Assembly: GCF_900129505.1 (NCBI RefSeq)
Contig: NZ_LT670818.1
Location: 7,349,001 to 7,413,000, forward strand
From: Bradyrhizobium erythrophlei
GTDB lineage: Bacteria; Pseudomonadota; Alphaproteobacteria; Rhizobiales; Xanthobacteraceae
Direction of reading: 5' to 3'
Length of the DNA: 64,000 nt
This document shows, one piece after another, positions 1 to 8,614 of the stretch (within the stretch, counting starts at the first letter, position 1; every line of letters starts with the position of its first letter). The position numbers and the translations under genes are program-made. A model generated the notes under the pieces. That model saw nothing but the letters and a program-made list of their open reading frames with translations. It did no database searches and was not told the DNA's origin.

Positions 1-70
1 TGTTCTGGTAGTAGGCGAGGTCGAATTTCGATTCCGGATCACTGGGATAAAGCACGCTGACGACGATCAT
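1..70 (-). CDS. EthD-family protein, N-terminal part only
   Basis: The ATG at 70 reads MIVVSVLYPSDPESKF and runs off the left edge after 23 residues. This opening strand, followed by an Asp and a Tyr-Tyr pair, is typical of EthD-domain proteins. These are small dimeric ferredoxin-like (dimeric alpha/beta barrel) proteins found in many oxidative catabolic clusters. It lies 25 bp downstream of the thiolase gene on the same strand, so it is probably the next gene of the long minus-strand operon. Its biochemical role here is unknown, and too little is present to judge integrity. Confidence 0.6.
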   Translation of the reverse strand, partial: MIVVSVLYPSDPESKFDLAYYQN

Positions 71-95
71 GGTCGTGTCCCCCGTTCAATCGTTG

Positions 96-1277
96 CTATG
101 CCAGACGCTCGACCAGTGTGGCGTTGGCCATGCCGCCGGACTCGCACATCGTCTGCAACCCGTATCGTCCACCCGTCTTTTCCAGAGCACGCAGCAGGTT
201 GCCGGTCAGCCGGACGCCGGACGCACCTACGGGATGTCCGAGCGCGATGGCGCCGCCGAACATGTTCACCCGTTCGGGATCTGGCTTCAACTCCTTCTGC
301 CAAGCCAGCACCACAGACGCGAACGCCTCGTTGACCTCGAAGGCGTCGATGTCGCCAATGTCGATGCCGGCTCTGCCCAGCAGCTTCCTGGTTGCCGGAA
401 CGACACCCGTCAGCATCAAGATGGGATCGTCTCCCGATACGGCGAAATGCGTGAGTGCGGCGCGCGGCGTCAGGCCGAGACTGCGGGCCGTCCTTTCCTC
501 GGCGATCAGCGCGGCGCCCGCGCCGTCGCTGACCTGGCTCGAATTTCCCGCCGTCACGCTCCAGCGAAGCTGGGGATAGCGCGTCGCCATCTCGGGGTCG
601 TGGAACGACGCCTTCAACTCCGCGAGCTTGGCCACGTTGGTGTCGCGGCGCAGACCCTCGTCGCGAGACACCAGCCCGGCCGGCGTTTCGACCGGCGCGA
701 TATCGTGCGCCGTCAAGCCCGCATCCTCGGCCTGTGCTGCAAGCCGGTGCGAGCGTTCGGCAAACAGGTCCTGTGATTTTCGGGAGATATTCCACCGGGC
801 CGCGATCAGCTCGGCCGAGATGCCCTGATGGACAAAACCGTCCGGATAGCGCTGCCTGAGCAATGGCCCAAGATTGTCCTTGCCGAGGCGGTTGGCGCGC
901 ATCGGTACGAGACCCATCATCTCGACACCACCGGCGATCACCAGATCATAGGCGCCGGCTATCACGCCCTGCGCGGCAAAATCCATCGCCTGCTGGGCCG
1001 AGCCACATTTGCGGTCAAGCGTCACGGCGGGAACGGATTCCGGAAAGCCAGCCGCGAGAACCGCCTGCCTTCCAATATTGGCAGCCTGCTCGCCGACCTG
1101 GATCACGCAGCCCGTGATCACGTCTTCGACCAGGGCCGGATCGATTCCCGTCCGCCTAACCAACGCCTTCAGCATATGCGCATAGAGATCGACCGGGTGG
1201 CAGGTGGCAAGCACGCCGTTCTCGCGCGCGCGTCCAAACGGCGTACGAACGAGATCGATGATAACAGCGCGGCGCAT
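96..1277 (-). CDS. Thiolase (acetyl-CoA C-acyltransferase)
   Basis: 393 aa, the full length of the thiolase family. The acylated nucleophile is Cys91 in DRKCGSAQQAM. The NEAFA motif, the GHPVGASG motif carrying the active-site His, and the C-terminal CESGGMANA with the second catalytic Cys are all present. It should cleave a 3-ketoacyl-CoA with CoA, or condense in reverse. It starts 3 bp after the carboxyltransferase stop, so it is translationally linked to the carboxylase genes. That placement suggests it removes acetyl-CoA or a longer acyl-CoA from the product made by the upstream ligase and carboxylase. The fold and reaction type are secure; the chain specificity is not visible. Confidence 0.9.
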   Translation of the reverse strand: MRRAVIIDLVRTPFGRARENGVLATCHPVDLYAHMLKALVRRTGIDPALVEDVITGCVIQVGEQAANIGRQAVLAAGFPESVPAVTLDRKCGSAQQAMDFAAQGVIAGAYDLVIAGGVEMMGLVPMRANRLGKDNLGPLLRQRYPDGFVHQGISAELIAARWNISRKSQDLFAERSHRLAAQAEDAGLTAHDIAPVETPAGLVSRDEGLRRDTNVAKLAELKASFHDPEMATRYPQLRWSVTAGNSSQVSDGAGAALIAEERTARSLGLTPRAALTHFAVSGDDPILMLTGVVPATRKLLGRAGIDIGDIDAFEVNEAFASVVLAWQKELKPDPERVNMFGGAIALGHPVGASGVRLTGNLLRALEKTGGRYGLQTMCESGGMANATLVERLA

Positions 1278-1280
1278 GGC

Positions 1281-2744
1281 TCAGACCCGATTTCGCCGGA
1301 GGGACAAATTCATCGCCGATGACTTGATCTGGACGACCGGCGCGCGCGCGGTCTGCATCAGCCGCCGCACCTGATCGAGTTCGCTGGACGACAGCAACGG
1401 ATAGGTCGTGTTGACCGGACCCGCCGCCCACATGCGATCGAGATCGGCTTCAGGCACCAGCGCGCGGAGGATCAGCTCGTCGTCGTTGGTCGTACAGTAG
1501 CGCTTGCGCAATTCCTCGATGGTTGGTTGCTCCGGCGGATTGGCCAAGACCTCCTTGGCGCGCGGCGCAGACATAATCTTATCGAGCACGTTCGGATCGA
1601 TCGGGGCCACCGTTTGGCCGTAAAAGCCCGCAGCATACTGGATCACTTCGTCTGGCACGATCGCATAGCGCTTGCCGGAAACGATATTGAGCACGGCCAG
1701 TGTCCCGACCAGCTGGCTGAACGGCGTTGCCATGCCGGGATAGCCGAGCTCGCGCCGGACGCGGGCAGTTTCGGTCAGGACCTCGTCGAGCTTGTCGCTC
1801 ATGTTGTGCTGGGCGAGTTGCGCCTTCAGCGTGCCGGTCATCCCGCCCGGAATCTGATGCTCGATGGAGAGGATGTCGTACTCGCTATACTGGTTGACGA
1901 GGTAGCCCGCCGCCTTCCCGACCGCCTCGAAATGATCGGCAACTGGCTTCAACAAACTGATGTCGAGGTCGTGGGTATGGCCCTTCAGCTCGATGTTCTT
2001 CACCATGATCTCGGTGGAGGGAACCGAAGGACCATTGGCCATCGGGCGGCTCGCCGTATGCAAAATCGAAACGCCAAGCTCGATGGAATCAAGATAGGCC
2101 TTCGCCGACATGCCGAGGATGTTGTTGGAGTGGAACTCAATCTTCTTGCCGCGCGCATTGGCTACGATGGCCGGAACGAGCGTCGTCAGCCGCTCCTTGT
2201 CCAGCGTGCCCGCCGTATCGTAGAGTAGCAATGTATCGATGTCAGGCGAGGCCGACAGCTTGCCGGCCTTGTCGGCGTAATATTCGTCGGTGTGAACGGG
2301 CGATAGCGTGTACATGATCGCGCCAGCGACTTCCGACCCGAACTCCTTGGCGACCTTCGCAAGGCGAAGCGTCTTGTCGATGTTGAACAACACGTCATAG
2401 ATCCAGAACGAACGAACGCCATGACGATTGAGTTGCCTCATCCAGACATCCATTAGCGAATCCGGGGTCACGCCGAACGTCACCGAGGCGTTGGATCGCA
2501 TGCCACCGCGGATCGGCGTGCGGGGCATCGACTGCACCAGAAGATCCAGCCCTTCCCACGGGTTCTCGCGGCAATGCCGGATCAGCACTTCCATCATCGA
2601 GGAACCGGCCAGGTCGATGACACGGAAGCCGGTGCGGTCGATGATCGGAGACACCGGAAGTGCCATGCCTGCGCGCATCCGCATGCCCCACAGGCTTTGC
2701 TGGCCGTCGCGCATCGTTTCGTCGAGAAATTCAACATGGGCCAT
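1281..2744 (-). CDS. Carboxyltransferase-like subunit (OadA/pyruvate carboxylase CT type), altered metal site
   Basis: 487 aa from the ATG at 2744, which has AGGAG 7 bp upstream; an ATG at 2768 would run into the preceding gene. It is homologous to the HMGL-like carboxyltransferase domain of oxaloacetate decarboxylase alpha: LDETMRDGQQS near residue 13, MPRTPIRGGMR, and the QIPGGM and TPFSQLVGT motifs near 310-360. This fold moves CO2 from carboxybiotin to a 2-oxo acid. Odd point: where OadA has the carbamylated Lys of IKDMSG this protein reads LYDTAG (Tyr175), and the His-x-His metal pair reads His205-Ser-Asn207. No fused biotinyl domain is present; BCCP and biotin carboxylase are separate genes upstream. 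The fold is secure; the acceptor substrate is unknown and may not be pyruvate. Confidence 0.82.
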   Translation of the reverse strand: MAHVEFLDETMRDGQQSLWGMRMRAGMALPVSPIIDRTGFRVIDLAGSSMMEVLIRHCRENPWEGLDLLVQSMPRTPIRGGMRSNASVTFGVTPDSLMDVWMRQLNRHGVRSFWIYDVLFNIDKTLRLAKVAKEFGSEVAGAIMYTLSPVHTDEYYADKAGKLSASPDIDTLLLYDTAGTLDKERLTTLVPAIVANARGKKIEFHSNNILGMSAKAYLDSIELGVSILHTASRPMANGPSVPSTEIMVKNIELKGHTHDLDISLLKPVADHFEAVGKAAGYLVNQYSEYDILSIEHQIPGGMTGTLKAQLAQHNMSDKLDEVLTETARVRRELGYPGMATPFSQLVGTLAVLNIVSGKRYAIVPDEVIQYAAGFYGQTVAPIDPNVLDKIMSAPRAKEVLANPPEQPTIEELRKRYCTTNDDELILRALVPEADLDRMWAAGPVNTTYPLLSSSELDQVRRLMQTARAPVVQIKSSAMNLSLRRNRV

Positions 2745-2754
2745 GATGGAACTC

Positions 2755-4116
2755 CTAAGCTTTAGCAAAGTCCGAAAGACCCTTGTCCTCGAGCCAGCGG
2801 GTGGTGATCCGGTTTTCGCGGAAATCGGTATGCGCCGCTACGAAGGAAAGCAGCGGCAGGGTTGTGTTCGGGCCTTCCAGGCGGAAATCGCGGATAGCCT
2901 TCAAAATGCGCTCGATAGCCTCGCTGCGGTCCCGACCTTTGGAGATCAGCTTGCCGATCATGGAATCGTAGAATGGGGGCACCAGATAGCCCATGCGGGC
3001 GTGGGTATCGAGCCGGATGCCCTCTCCGGAGGGCGGTTTCCAGGCTGTTATCCGGCCGGGAGCGGGCGCGAAGTTGTTGAACGGATCTTCGGCGTTGATC
3101 CGACATTCGATGGCATGGCCACGGATATGGACGTCGGCTTGCGAAAGCCCGATCCCGCGGCCCGCCGCGACGTGCAACTGCCGCGCGATCAGATCTTCCC
3201 CGGTCACTTCCTCGCTGACGGGATGCTCGACCTGGATGCGCGAATTCACTTCCATGAAATAGAAATCCTCGCGGTCGACGTCATAGAGGAACTCGACCGT
3301 TCCTGCGTTCCTATACTTTGCGAAGGACGTGATCCTGATGGCCGCCTCATGCAGTTTTGTGCGCAGACGGACGGGTATCGCCGTCGACGTCGCTTCCTCG
3401 ATCAGTTTCTGATAGCGCCGTTGCACGGTGCAGTCGCGCTCGCCGAAATGAACGACCTTTCCCTCGCCGTCCCCCACGATCTGAACCTCGACATGGCGCG
3501 CACGCTCGACAAAACGCTCCATGTATAGCCGGCTGTCGCCGAACGCGCTTTCCGCCTCGCGCGATGCGCGCTCGAAGAAGCTATCGAGCTCTTCAGCCGA
3601 ACGCGCCATGAACATGCCACGTCCGCCACCGCCGGCCGAAGCCTTCATGACGACGGGATAGCCGAGCTGTTCGGCTGCGTGCCTGGCGTCGCCGATTGTC
3701 GCGATATGGTCCGTACCCGGAACCGTCTGCACGCCCGCTTGCAGCGCCACGGTGCGTGCCGACAGCTTGTCGCCCAGCATATCGATGGTTTCGGGCCTTG
3801 GCCCGACGAAAACGATGCCCTCCTCCTCGCAGAGCGTAGCAAGTTTCGCCTTCTCGGAAAGAAATCCATAGCCGGGATGAAGCGCATCGCAGCCGGTCAT
3901 CCTCGCGGCGTGAACGATCAGGCGTTCATCAAGATAGCTCTTGGCCGAGGGTGCCGGCCCGAGCACTACGGCGCGGTCCGCCATCTCTGCACCCATGCTG
4001 TCGCGATCGGCTTCGGATACTCCGATGACGGTCTCAAGACCAAGACGTTTGGCGGTGCGCAGGATGCGCACGGCGATCTCGCCCCTGTTCGCGATAAAGA
4101 GCCGGTTCAATGCCAT
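2755..4116 (-). CDS. Biotin carboxylase subunit
   Basis: 453 aa, the usual AccC length. It has the N-terminal FIANRGEIAVRI, the ATP-grasp glycine loop KASAGGGGRGM, the EVNSRIQVEHPVSEEVTG active-site strand and a C-terminal biotin-carboxylase domain. It uses ATP and bicarbonate to carboxylate biotin on BCCP. It lies 2 bp from the BCCP gene upstream and 10 bp before the carboxyltransferase start, so the three form one enzyme. The carboxyltransferase partner is OadA-like rather than AccA/AccD or PccB, so it belongs to a dedicated catabolic carboxylase and not to fatty-acid synthesis. I therefore do not assign accC. Confidence 0.9.
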   Translation of the reverse strand: MALNRLFIANRGEIAVRILRTAKRLGLETVIGVSEADRDSMGAEMADRAVVLGPAPSAKSYLDERLIVHAARMTGCDALHPGYGFLSEKAKLATLCEEEGIVFVGPRPETIDMLGDKLSARTVALQAGVQTVPGTDHIATIGDARHAAEQLGYPVVMKASAGGGGRGMFMARSAEELDSFFERASREAESAFGDSRLYMERFVERARHVEVQIVGDGEGKVVHFGERDCTVQRRYQKLIEEATSTAIPVRLRTKLHEAAIRITSFAKYRNAGTVEFLYDVDREDFYFMEVNSRIQVEHPVSEEVTGEDLIARQLHVAAGRGIGLSQADVHIRGHAIECRINAEDPFNNFAPAPGRITAWKPPSGEGIRLDTHARMGYLVPPFYDSMIGKLISKGRDRSEAIERILKAIRDFRLEGPNTTLPLLSFVAAHTDFRENRITTRWLEDKGLSDFAKA

Positions 4117-4118
4117 GG

Positions 4119-4646
4119 TCAGGCCGGTTCGATATAGAACAGCGTCTGGCCGTACTCGACCATTTCGGCATCATCGACGCAGATCTCGCGAATGACGCCG
4201 GCTGTTCCCGCACGTACGGATGTGAACAGCTTCATCACCTCGATCAGGCAGATTTCCGTATCGGCCGTTACGCTCTGGCCGAGTTCGACATAGGACGCCG
4301 CGCCCGGCTTCGGCGCGCGGTAGAACGTACCGAGATTGGGCGCGTTCACCGCGACGCATCCCTCCGGTGCGCTTGACACTTCCTTGGCCGGAGCTGGTGG
4401 AGGTGCGAGATGGCCCATGCCCTGCGGGGTCGTCGCATGCGCGTGAGCAGAAGCCGCAGTATGCGCCACGGTCGGATGCTGCGGCTCCGCCTGGAGCCGG
4501 GCCTGTGGATCGGAGGACAGGAAGAGTTCGAGCCCATCGATCTCGAGATGCATCTCGTCCCAATCGGACGCTTCGAACAGCTCGATCAGTGCTTCGATAT
4601 CTTCAGATTTCACGACCGCTGTCATTTTCTTCTCGTTTTCCGTCAT
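4119..4646 (-). CDS. Biotin carboxyl carrier protein
   Basis: 175 aa. An N-terminal acidic helix (residues 1-50) is followed by an Ala/Pro/His-rich linker (about 50-95) and a C-terminal biotinyl domain (about 97-175). The biotin-accepting Lys139 lies in EVMKLFTSV, a variant of the usual EAMKM. It carries CO2 between the biotin carboxylase and the OadA-like carboxyltransferase encoded just downstream. It overlaps the stop of the upstream PPDK-like gene by 4 bp. The organisation is that of AccB-like carriers, but the context is a specialised carboxylase. Confidence 0.9.
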   Translation of the reverse strand: MTENEKKMTAVVKSEDIEALIELFEASDWDEMHLEIDGLELFLSSDPQARLQAEPQHPTVAHTAASAHAHATTPQGMGHLAPPPAPAKEVSSAPEGCVAVNAPNLGTFYRAPKPGAASYVELGQSVTADTEICLIEVMKLFTSVRAGTAGVIREICVDDAEMVEYGQTLFYIEPA

Positions 4647-6433
4647 GAATTAGCGGTCTCCGCGGCCAGCATTTCTCCGGTTGCGTTTTCGGTCTGCAAA
4701 CGGATAGCGGCGATGAGGAGGGGCAGAACCGGTTCGCCAACAACGAATTCCAGTTTTTCCTGCAGCGCCGCCCGGATTCCTTCGCCACTGGCGATGGCCC
4801 CGCCCCTCGCCCCGCGATACCCGCGGATGAGACCGCACAGTCGTTTCGGATCCTCGCCGCCTTCGACTGTGTTGAGGTCGATCAAGTTTTCCGATGGCGC
4901 TTCCGATGGCCGGTGAATAACGAGCCGGCTTCTGGCTTTCGCCCATCGGGTCAGCACCGTGAGCTGTTCGTCCGACGTCTCGTCCGGAATAACCAGATCA
5001 AGCGCGCCTTCGAAGACCCGGCCGAGCGCGCCATCGACGGTAACGATCCGGCCCGAAACCAATTCAAGACTGCCCAAGCCGCAGCCGACCACGCAGGGTA
5101 GACCGAGCGCGCGACTGACGACCGCGGCGTGCGACGTCGAGCCGCCCGTCTCGGTAATGATCGCCAGGGCGGCGAGCATGCCGTGCACGTCTTCGGGACT
5201 GGTCGTCGGCCGAGCCAGAATGACGGCTTCACCGGCCTTCGCTCGCGCCTCGGCTTCGTCGGAACTGGTCACCACAATGCCGCGTCCGACGCCCGGGCAC
5301 GCGCCTTCGCCACACGCGATCACCTTGGCTTTGTCCGACTGTCCGCTGGCCAGACGCGGCGCCAGAATCAGCCGTACCTGTTCGGGCGTGATGCGGTCGA
5401 GCGCGGTTTCCTCGCTGATCGCACCTTCGCGCGCCATGTCGACGGCGATGCGGACCGCAGCGGCAGGCGCCCGCTTGGCAGAACGGCTCTGCAGCAGGAA
5501 AAGCTCGCCCTTCTGCACTGTGAACTCGATATCCTGGACATCACCGTTCTCGCGTTCAAGCGTCGCTGAAGACGCCATTAGGGCTTCATAAGCCGCGGGG
5601 ACACTGGCCTTCATCGTGTCCAGCGTATCGGGCGTAAACTTGCCCGAGACGATATCTTCGCCTTGCGCGCGGGCCAGATACTCGCCAAACGGTTTGCGAT
5701 CGCCCGTCGACGGGTTGCGGCTGAACAGCACCCCCGTGCCGCTGCGGTCATCCAGATTGCCGAATACCATGGCCTGCACAGTCACGGCGGTTCCCAGATC
5801 GTGCGGAATGTCGTGATGCTCGCGGTACCGCCTGGCGCGGCGCGAATTCCAGGAATCGAATACGGCGCGCACTGCGGCCAGAAGACGCTCGGGAGCCGCG
5901 ACAGGCAGCGGCGCGCCGGCCGCTGCGGCGACCTGCCCATTCCAGCTTTCGGCGTTGCCGTCCCTCGGGAAATCCTCGACGCCGGTCTTGAGCACGATAT
6001 GCGCATAGAGATCGAAGAAGCGGCGATGGACATCGCGGGCGAAAGCGGGGTCACCGCATTCGACGGCGAGCGCCTTTTCGGTATCCGGCGTGATGCCGAG
6101 ATTGAGGATCGTATCCATCATGCCGGGCATCGAGACCGGTGCACCGGAGCGCACGGAAACCAGCAAGGGCCTATCGCCCTTGCCAAAGCTCCGTTCGGTG
6201 CGCATTTCCAGATCGGCCATGCCGTCGAATATCTGGGCTTCCAACTCGGAGGAAAACGAGCCGTCGGCGAGGAACGCTTTGCAGGCTTCCGTGGTGACGA
6301 CGAAAGCAGGCGGCACCGGCAGGCCAAGCGACATCATGCGTGCGACCGACCAGGCCTTGCCGCCGATCAGCGACCGGTCCGGCAACACGCTGCCGTCCAG
6401 ACTGACCACCCATTGACGTCTGTTGGATCCCAT
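4643..6433 (-). CDS. Truncated PPDK/PEP-synthase-like kinase: ATP-grasp plus phosphohistidine domain, no PEP barrel
   Basis: 596 aa from the ATG at 6433 (AGGA 7 bp upstream; the frame extends further but would overlap the preceding gene). The N-terminal 330 residues are the PPDK nucleotide-binding domain: GGKAWSVARMMSLGLPVPP, then MPGMMDTILNLG, then FSRNPSTGD. Residues 385-475 form the swivel domain with the phosphorylatable His435 in GGSTSHAAVV. A full PPDK is about 870-900 aa with a C-terminal PEP/pyruvate TIM barrel; here only about 110 unrelated residues follow. The enzyme should therefore move a phosphate from ATP via His435 to something other than pyruvate, as phenylphosphate synthase and rifampicin phosphotransferase do. 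Partners are probably the wHTH gene upstream and the swivel and 518-aa proteins of the same operon. Confidence 0.85.
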   Translation of the reverse strand: MGSNRRQWVVSLDGSVLPDRSLIGGKAWSVARMMSLGLPVPPAFVVTTEACKAFLADGSFSSELEAQIFDGMADLEMRTERSFGKGDRPLLVSVRSGAPVSMPGMMDTILNLGITPDTEKALAVECGDPAFARDVHRRFFDLYAHIVLKTGVEDFPRDGNAESWNGQVAAAAGAPLPVAAPERLLAAVRAVFDSWNSRRARRYREHHDIPHDLGTAVTVQAMVFGNLDDRSGTGVLFSRNPSTGDRKPFGEYLARAQGEDIVSGKFTPDTLDTMKASVPAAYEALMASSATLERENGDVQDIEFTVQKGELFLLQSRSAKRAPAAAVRIAVDMAREGAISEETALDRITPEQVRLILAPRLASGQSDKAKVIACGEGACPGVGRGIVVTSSDEAEARAKAGEAVILARPTTSPEDVHGMLAALAIITETGGSTSHAAVVSRALGLPCVVGCGLGSLELVSGRIVTVDGALGRVFEGALDLVIPDETSDEQLTVLTRWAKARSRLVIHRPSEAPSENLIDLNTVEGGEDPKRLCGLIRGYRGARGGAIASGEGIRAALQEKLEFVVGEPVLPLLIAAIRLQTENATGEMLAAETANS

Positions 6434-6443
6434 GCACCGAATC

Positions 6444-7046
6444 CTATTCGACACGTTCGCGGCCGAGCGCACGAAGAAGGTCTTCGTGCAGCTCGAACCA
6501 CACGGTGTGATAGCTGGCGATGCGGGCGTCGCTCACCCATTCGATCGCACCGTCCTCGGCCTTCTCCAGCGCCGCTGTCAGCATCTCCAAATAGATGCCA
6601 AGGCGTGGCAGGCCCGACGCCATCCGCTTCAGGATCGGTTCGGAGCGCTCATGCAGATCGCCGAGCCGGTCGATGATCTTCCCGTCAAGATCCTGGTTCG
6701 AATGGTCGTTGGGCAGCTTCTCGCCACCGACATCCATCGTCTGCCAGTCGGTGATGAGCTGCTTCAACAAGATATTGGCCTTCTCGAAATCGTCATAGGC
6801 CGCGTTCATCGCGGCGCTGGAGCGCTGCTCGGCATAGACGCGAGAATATTCCGATCGAAGCGCCACCTGCGCCGGCGCCGTCAGCATGAATTTGCCGCCG
6901 GCCCGCGCCACGCGCCCCCGACTTTCCGCCTCGGCCAGCAGCGACGCTACCCGCTCGGCATCCATGCCGACGATCTCGGCAATGTCCTTCGGCATCGCGT
7001 GCTTCTTTATGGCCAGCCCATGCAAGGCAAGATGCATATCGCTCAT
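6444..7046 (-). CDS. Winged-helix domain protein paired with PPDK-like kinase
   Basis: 200 aa. Residues about 1-70 look like a winged helix (DIAEIVGMDAERVASLLAEA, then a short wing RVARAGGKFMLT). The remaining 130 residues are helical and acidic, with no motif I recognise. It overlaps the end of the acyl-CoA synthetase gene by 4 bp and ends 10 bp before the PPDK-like start. The tight spacing argues for a structural or regulatory partner of the kinase; similar short proteins sit beside or fused to PEP-utilising enzymes in actinobacteria (recalled, not checked). It could instead be a local transcription factor. Function not assigned. Confidence 0.55.
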   Translation of the reverse strand: MSDMHLALHGLAIKKHAMPKDIAEIVGMDAERVASLLAEAESRGRVARAGGKFMLTAPAQVALRSEYSRVYAEQRSSAAMNAAYDDFEKANILLKQLITDWQTMDVGGEKLPNDHSNQDLDGKIIDRLGDLHERSEPILKRMASGLPRLGIYLEMLTAALEKAEDGAIEWVSDARIASYHTVWFELHEDLLRALGRERVE

Positions 7047-8542
7047 TTCAGGAAAATCACCTCTTCACATGTTTCTGCGCCGGTCTTCCCAGCCGAGATG
7101 ACCCTGTCGCGGATGGTTCGCCGGAGAATCTTGTTGGCTGAACTCTTCGGCAGCTCGGGCCATATCTCAATGCCCTTCGGGCATTTGTAGTTGGCGAGGC
7201 TCGCCCGCGAGTGATCGAGCAGGGCGGCGGCGTCGAGGCCCGGCCGGCCTGAGACGACGGCATGGACCCGGTCGCCCCAGCGCTCGTCGGGAAGGCCGAT
7301 CACCGCCGCCTCGACGACACCCGGAAAAGCCAGAAGCACATCCTCCACTTCGCCCGGATAGACATTGTAGCCACCCGAGATCAGCATGTCGTTCTTGCGA
7401 TCGAGGATGTAGAAAAAGCCGTCACGGTCCATCCAGCCGATGTCGCCGGTATGCAGCCAGCCGTTGCGAAAGACCTCCGCGGTCTGCTCCGGGCGGTTCC
7501 AGTAACAGGCCATGGTCTGCGGGCCGATGCAGACAATCTCGCCCTTCTCGCCGGGCTGCAGGGGCTTGTCGTCGTCGTCGAATATCGCAACATCGACCAT
7601 CGTGAAGGGCCGCCCGCATGAGCCGACGCGATCGTGATCCTCAGGCTTGAGACAGGTGATGACCATCGGGCTTTCGGCCTGACCGTAGCTCTGGGCAAAG
7701 ACGCGGCCGAAGCGCCTTTCCGCGCGCTGAAGAAGACTGGGCGAAATAGGAGACGCGCCATAGGCGATGCGCCGAAAATTGAGTTTTGACTTCTCCAATT
7801 CCGGTTCTTCCATGATCATCGCGAGCATGGTCGGCACCAGGAAGGTCAGGCTCGCCTTTTCGCTCTCGGCAAGCGTAAGGAATTCGGCCGGGTTGAATTT
7901 GCCCATGATCAACGAGCGCGCGCCACGTGCGAGCGCGGGCAAAAAGAAGGCGCCGGAGGCGTGCGCGACCGGCGCGGCATGAAGGAACGTGTCGCCCTGC
8001 CCTATGTCGGGTACGAGGTCGGTGAGAAACGCCGTCAGTTCCGCCAGCTCGCCGCGCGTCGTCAGCGTCACCGCCTTCGACTTGCCGGTCGTGCCGCCGG
8101 TGTATCCGAGGCGGAGCGGCGCATCGAGCGCACGGTTGATCGCGCAGGCCTCGGTACGACCGTCGCGGATCATCGCGATGAGCGCGTCGGGGCCGATCTC
8201 GATCTCAACGCCGAGATCGGAAACGCCGCTGTGGATGACTCCGCGCGATCCACTGTCCTCGATTTTGTAGCGGTGGTTCTCGATCGTCTCGCGGGTGTTC
8301 ATGGAGACGCGCACAAGGCCGGACTTGGCCAGCGCATAATAGGCCACCAGACATTCAATCGAGTTGGGCAGCAGCACACCAACACGGTCGCCGGGCACCA
8401 AACCGGCGTCGAGCAGCGCATTGCCGAGCCGGTCAGTCTCAGCGTCGAATTCGCGGAAGCTGATCGACCTTCTGCCTTCGCTCAAGCATGGCGCATCGCC
8501 GAAATGCAAGGCTGCGCGCCTGATGAGTGATCCGATTTGCAT
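7043..8542 (-). CDS. Acyl-CoA synthetase (AMP-forming)
   Basis: 499 aa from the ATG at 8542; an earlier in-frame start at 8593 would add an unrelated low-complexity leader. The ANL-family P-loop is YTGGTTGKSKAV. SYGQAESPMV is the A5 region, GWLHTGDIGWMD and ILDRKNDMLISGGYNVYPGEVE are A7/A8, and the A10 lysine lies in KSSANKILRR. It activates a carboxylic acid as acyl-AMP and then acyl-CoA. It lies between the unrecognised 518-aa protein and the wHTH-PPDK-like pair, so the acid is probably the product or a downstream intermediate of the phosphorylation/carboxylation module. Specificity cannot be read. Confidence 0.88.
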   Translation of the reverse strand: MQIGSLIRRAALHFGDAPCLSEGRRSISFREFDAETDRLGNALLDAGLVPGDRVGVLLPNSIECLVAYYALAKSGLVRVSMNTRETIENHRYKIEDSGSRGVIHSGVSDLGVEIEIGPDALIAMIRDGRTEACAINRALDAPLRLGYTGGTTGKSKAVTLTTRGELAELTAFLTDLVPDIGQGDTFLHAAPVAHASGAFFLPALARGARSLIMGKFNPAEFLTLAESEKASLTFLVPTMLAMIMEEPELEKSKLNFRRIAYGASPISPSLLQRAERRFGRVFAQSYGQAESPMVITCLKPEDHDRVGSCGRPFTMVDVAIFDDDDKPLQPGEKGEIVCIGPQTMACYWNRPEQTAEVFRNGWLHTGDIGWMDRDGFFYILDRKNDMLISGGYNVYPGEVEDVLLAFPGVVEAAVIGLPDERWGDRVHAVVSGRPGLDAAALLDHSRASLANYKCPKGIEIWPELPKSSANKILRRTIRDRVISAGKTGAETCEEVIFLK

Positions 8543-8614
8543 AGACTTCAATCCGTATGTCAGTGGCGCGGTCGGCGACCTGGCGGGAGCCAACCTGCCC
8601 CCCGCGCGGCAGAA

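Noticed and set aside
2428..3528. A 366-codon plus-strand frame
   Set aside because: Antisense of the carboxyltransferase and biotin carboxylase genes, which have full motif support.
5663..6676. A 337-codon plus-strand frame
   Set aside because: It is antisense to the PPDK-like gene; composition is typical of a high-GC shadow and no motif is visible.
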